Origin: Henricia sp. BOLD:AAB3569
Lineage: Eukaryota; Echinodermata; Asteroidea; Spinulosida; Echinasteridae
DNA length: 64,000 nucleotides
Direction of reading: 5' to 3'
NCBI GenBank assembly: GCA_037783545.1
Contig: JBBELK010000053.1
Location: 744,001 to 808,000, forward strand
The position numbers and the translations under genes were made by a program. Below the pieces are notes generated by a model. The model was given only the letters and a program-made list of their open reading frames with translations. It was not told the DNA's origin and did not search any database. How positions within the stretch are numbered: the first letter of the stretch is position 1; each line of letters begins with the position of its first letter. Of the stretch, positions 60,201 to 64,000 are shown in pieces.

Positions 60201-61277
60201 CTGTTCCGGCAGAGAGTTTTTGCTAGATTCGACGATAACTCGGTCGGTTTAAACGGGAAATTGCTGAAATTTGCAGAACACGTTTGCGATATAGAGTTGT
60301 TTTAGCAGACAAAATTTGAAGTTTGTCTGGACATTCCTTCAGTTCCAAAATGGCGACCACTTCAGACTCAATGTTTACCGAAAGCGGCGTCTGCTTGTGC
60401 GAAAACTGTTCCGGCAGTGAGTTTTTGCTAGATTCGACGATAACTCGGTCGGTTTAAACGTGAAATTGCTGAAATTTGCAGAACACGTTTGCGATATAGA
60501 GTTGTTTTAGCAGACAAAATTTGAAGTTTGTCTGGAAATTCGTTAAGTTCCAAAATAGCGACCACTTCAGACGCAATGTTTCCCGAAAGCGGCGTCTGTT
60601 TGTGTGAAAACTGTTCCGGCAGAGAGTTTTTGCTAGATTCGACGATAACTCGGTCGGTTTAAACGGGAAATTGCTGAAATTTGCAGAACACGTTTGCAAT
60701 ATAGAGTTGTTTTAGCAGACAAAATTTGAAGTTTGTCTGGAAATTCGTTAAGTTGTGCCGGCAGGGAGTTTTTGCTAGCTTCGACGATAACTCGGTCGGT
60801 TTAAACGGGAAATTGCTGAAATTTGCAGAACACGTTTGGGATATAGAGTTGTTTTAGCAGACAAAATTTGAAGTTTGTCTGGACATTCCTTCAGTTCCAA
60901 AATGGCGACCACTTCAGACGCAATGTTTCCCGAAAGCGGCGTCTGTTTGTGCGAAAACTGTTCCGGCAGTGAGTTTTTGCTAGATTCGACGATAACTCGG
61001 TCGGTTTAAACGGAAAATTGCTGAAATTTGCAGAACACGTTTGCGATATAGAGTTGTTTTAGCAGACAAAATTTGAAGTTTGTCTGGAAATTCGTTAAGT
61101 TCCAAAATAGCGACCACTTCAGACGCAATGTTTCCCGAAAGCGGCGTCTGTTTGTGCGAAAACTGTTCCGGCAGTGAGTTTTTGCTAGATTCGACGATAA
61201 CTCGGTCGGTTTAAACGGAAAATTGCTGAAATTTGCAGAACACGTTTGCGATATAGAGTTGTTTTAGCAGACAAAAT
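57297..61277 (+). repeat. Rearranged copy of the H module
   Basis: H I J K L, then a chimeric J/K-like monomer (58324-58528), N (58529), L, M, J, K, E, U, V, U, L/M, O, P, Q, R. The early part follows the standard order, the middle has an L-to-L duplication, and the K-to-E and V-to-U joins are not seen elsewhere in the window. Several exchanges must have occurred here. Confidence 0.7.
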
Positions 61278-62389
61278 TTGAAGTTTGTCTGGAAATTCGT
61301 TAAGTTCCAAAATAGCGACCACTTCAGACGCAATGTTTCCCGAAAGCGGCGTCTGCTTGTGCAAAAACTGTGCCGGCAAGGAGTTTTTGCTAGATTTGAC
61401 GATAACTCGGTTGGTTTAAACGGGAAATTGCTGAAATTCGCAGAACACGTTTGGGATATAGAGTTGTTTTAGCAGACAAAATTTGAAGTTTGTCTGGACA
61501 TTCCTTCAGTTCCAAAATAGCGACCACTTCAAACGCAATGTTTCCCGAAAGCGCCGTTTGCTTGTGCGAAAACTGTGCCCGCAAGGAGTTTTTGCTAGAT
61601 TCGACGATAACTCGGTCGGTTTAAACGGGAAATTGCTGAAATTTGCAGAACACGTTTGCGATATAGAGTTGTTTTAGCAGACAAAATTTGAAGTTTGTCT
61701 GGAAATTCGTTAAGTTCCAAAATAGCGACCACTTCAGACGCAATGTTTCCCGAAAGCGGCGTCTGTTTGTGCGAAAACTGTTCCGGCAGAGAGTTTTTGC
61801 TAGATTCGACGATAACTCGGTCGGTTTAAACGGGAAATTGCTGAAATTTGCAGAACACGTTTGCGATATAGAGTTGTTTTAGCAGACAAAATTTGAAGTT
61901 TGTCTGGAAATTCGTTAAGTTCCAAAATAGCGACCACTTCAGACGCAATGTTTCCCGAAAGCGGCGTCTGCTTGTCCGAAAAATTGCTGAAATTTGCAGA
62001 ACACGTTTGGGATATAGAGTTGTTTTAGCAGACAAAATTTGAAGTTTGTCTGGAAATTCCTTCAGTTCCAAAATGGCGACCACTTCAGACGCAATGTTTC
62101 CCGAAAGCGGCGTCTGTTTGTGCGAAAACTGTTCCGGCAGAGAGTTTTTGCTAGATTCGACGATAACTCGGTCGGTTTAAACGGGAAATTGCTGAAATTT
62201 GCAGAACACGTTTGCGATATAGAGTTGTTTTAGCAGACAAAATTTGAAGTTTGTCTGGAAATTCGTTAAGTTCCAAAATAGCGACCACTTCAGACGCAAT
62301 GTTTCCCGAAAGCGGCGTCTGCTTGTCCGAAAAATTGCTGAAATTTGCAGAACACGTTTGGGATATAGAGTTGTTTTAGCAGACAAAAT

Positions 62390-63911
62390 TTGAAGTTTGT
62401 CTGGAAATTCCTTCAGTTCCAAAATAGGGACCACTTCAGACGCAATGTTTACCGAAAGCGGCGTCTGCTTGTGCGAAAACTGTGCCGGCAAAGAGTTTTT
62501 GCTAGATTCGACGATAACTCGGTCGGTTTAAACGGGAAATTGCTGAAATTTGCAGAACACGTTTGCGATATAGAGTTGTTTTAGCAGACAAAATTTGAAG
62601 TTTGTCTGGAAATTCGTTAAGTTCCAAAATGGCGACCACTTCAGACGCAATGTTTCCCGAAAGCGGCGTCTGCTTGTGCAAAAACTGTGCCGGCAAGGAG
62701 TTTTTGCTAGCTTCGACGATAACTCGGTTGGTTTAAACGGGAAATTGCTGAATTTTGCAGAACACGTTTGGGATATAGAGTTGTTTTAGCAGACAAAATT
62801 TGAAGTTTGTCTGGACATTCCTTCAGTTCCAAAATGGCGACCACTTCAGACGCAATGTTTCCCGAAGGCGGCGTCTGTTTGTGCGAAAACTGTTCCGGCA
62901 GTGAGTTTTTGCTAGATTCGACGATAACTCGGTCGGTTTAAACGGGAAATTGCTGAAATTTGCAGAACACGTTTGCGATATAGAGTTGTTTTAGCAGACA
63001 AAATTTGAAGTTTGTCTGGAAATTCGTTAAGTTCCAAAATAGCGACCACTTCAGACGCAATGTTTCCCGAAAGCGGCGTCTGCTTGTCCGAAAAATTGCT
63101 GAAATTTGCAGAACACGTTTGGGATATAGAGTTGTTTTAGCAGACAAAATTTGAAGTTTGTCTGGAAATTCCTTCAGTTCCAAAATAGGGACCACTTCAG
63201 ACGCAATGTTTACCGAAAGCGGCGTCTGCTTGTGCGAAAACTGTGCCGGCAAAGAGTTTTTGCTAGATTCGACGATAACTCGGTCGGTTTAAACGGGAAA
63301 TTGCTGAAATTTGCAGAACACGTTTGCGATATAGAGTTGTTTTAGCAGACAAAATTTGAAGTTTGTCTGGAAATTCGTTAAGTTCCAAAATGGCGACCAC
63401 TTCAGACGCAATGTTTCCCGAAAGCGGCGTCTGCTTGTGCAAAAACTGTGCCGGCAAGGAGTTTTTGCTAGCTTCGACGATAACTCGGTTGGTTTAAACG
63501 GGAAATTGCTGAATTTTGCAGAACACGTTTGGGATATAGAGTTGTTTTAGCAGACAAAATTTGAAGTTTGTCTGGACATTCCTTCAGTTCCAAAATGGCG
63601 ACCACTTCAGACGCAATGTTTCCCGAAGGCGGCGTCTGTTTGTGCGAAAACTGTTCCGGCAGTGAGTTTTTGCTAGATTCGACGATAACTCGGTCGGTTT
63701 AAACGGGAAATTGCTGAAATTTGCAGAACACGTTTGCGATATAGAGTTGTTTTAGCAGACAAAATTTGAAGTTTGTCTGGAAATTCGTTAAGTTCCAAAA
63801 TAGCGACCACTTCAGACGCAATGTTTCCCGAAAGCAGCGTCTGCTTGTGCAAAAACTGTGCCGGCAAGGAGTTTTTGCTAGATTCGACGATAACTCGGTT
63901 GGTTTAAACGG
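62390..63911 (+). repeat. Tandem X Y Z V units, 761-bp period
   Basis: X monomers (AAATAGGGACC) start at 62390 and 63151, 761 bp apart, with Y (GCTAGCTTCG and GCTGAATTTTG) at 62595 and 63356. The period is 3 x 205 + 146, the same as the V X S S unit at 25654-27176 although the partner monomers differ. Confidence 0.75.
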
Positions 63912-64000
63912 GAAATTGCTGAAATTTTGCAGAACACGTTTGGGATATAGAGTTGTTTTAGCAGACAAAATTTGAAGTTTGTCTGGAAATTCGTTAAGTT

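Larger units (their letters stand above)
20067..64000 (+). repeat. 205-bp satellite array, segment II (more than 200 monomers)
   Basis: The same satellite, orientation and phase as before the DNA transposon, continuing to the last base; the window ends inside a monomer begun near 63972. Nothing but satellite is present: no inversion, no other insertion, no unique spacer. Length variants are 142 bp (P), 146 bp (V), 206 bp (H and L types, and a monomer with an extra T near 63925) and one 212-bp copy at 48306. The order of types forms the nested higher-order repeats listed separately. Confidence 0.97.

Noticed and set aside
3897-64000. CRISPR-like array
   Set aside because: Repeats are contiguous with no unique spacers and the unit is 205 bp. 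This is satellite DNA.
3897-64000. RNA polymerase III promoter in the satellite (GATTCGACGAT as B box)
   Set aside because: It matches the B box at only about 8 of 11 positions, and no well-spaced A box is present. T runs in each monomer would also terminate transcription.

Overview
This is a repeat-only eukaryotic window, most likely from an animal genome. No host gene, rRNA, functional tRNA or prokaryotic feature is visible. About 56.3 kb (88 percent) is one satellite family with a 205-bp monomer, all copies head-to-tail in one orientation. The other 7.7 kb is two transposable elements that landed in it. The LINE type, the tRNA-derived SINE with an ACA-repeat tail, and satellite DNA without CpG depletion would suit a marine invertebrate, but nothing here identifies a species.

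Layout: 1-43 is the left part of a broken satellite monomer. 44-3896 is an apparently full-length CR1/L2-like LINE on the minus strand, with one open 1,147-residue endonuclease/reverse-transcriptase ORF (225-3668). 3897-16189 is satellite. 16190-20066 is a non-autonomous DNA transposon with about 350-bp terminal inverted repeats, an internal GC-rich 21-bp minisatellite and a nested SINE with perfect 13-bp target-site duplications. 20067-64000 is satellite to the end of the window. Both transposons can be removed in silico to give an in-register monomer: the LINE hit a type 'M' monomer and the DNA transposon a type 'D' monomer followed, as elsewhere, by a type 'E'.

The satellite is not a simple tandem array. 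About 25 monomer types can be told apart by diagnostic bases (the letters A to Z used here are my own labels). They recur in fixed order as nested higher-order repeats: a 5-monomer unit of 1,025 bp, short units of 615, 758, 761 and 820 bp, and multi-kilobase modules. A 4,536-bp module occurs three times, and a 7,431-bp extension of it twice. Two internally deleted monomers (142 and 146 bp) are fixed parts of these modules. Chimeric monomers at module edges record unequal exchange. This organisation is what centromeric or pericentromeric DNA often shows, but no centromeric function can be read from sequence alone.

The only plausible protein-coding gene is the LINE ORF. The many 64-codon open frames in the satellite on both strands begin at TTG, end at a stop in every monomer and rotate frame because 205 is not a multiple of 3, so I treat them as non-coding.
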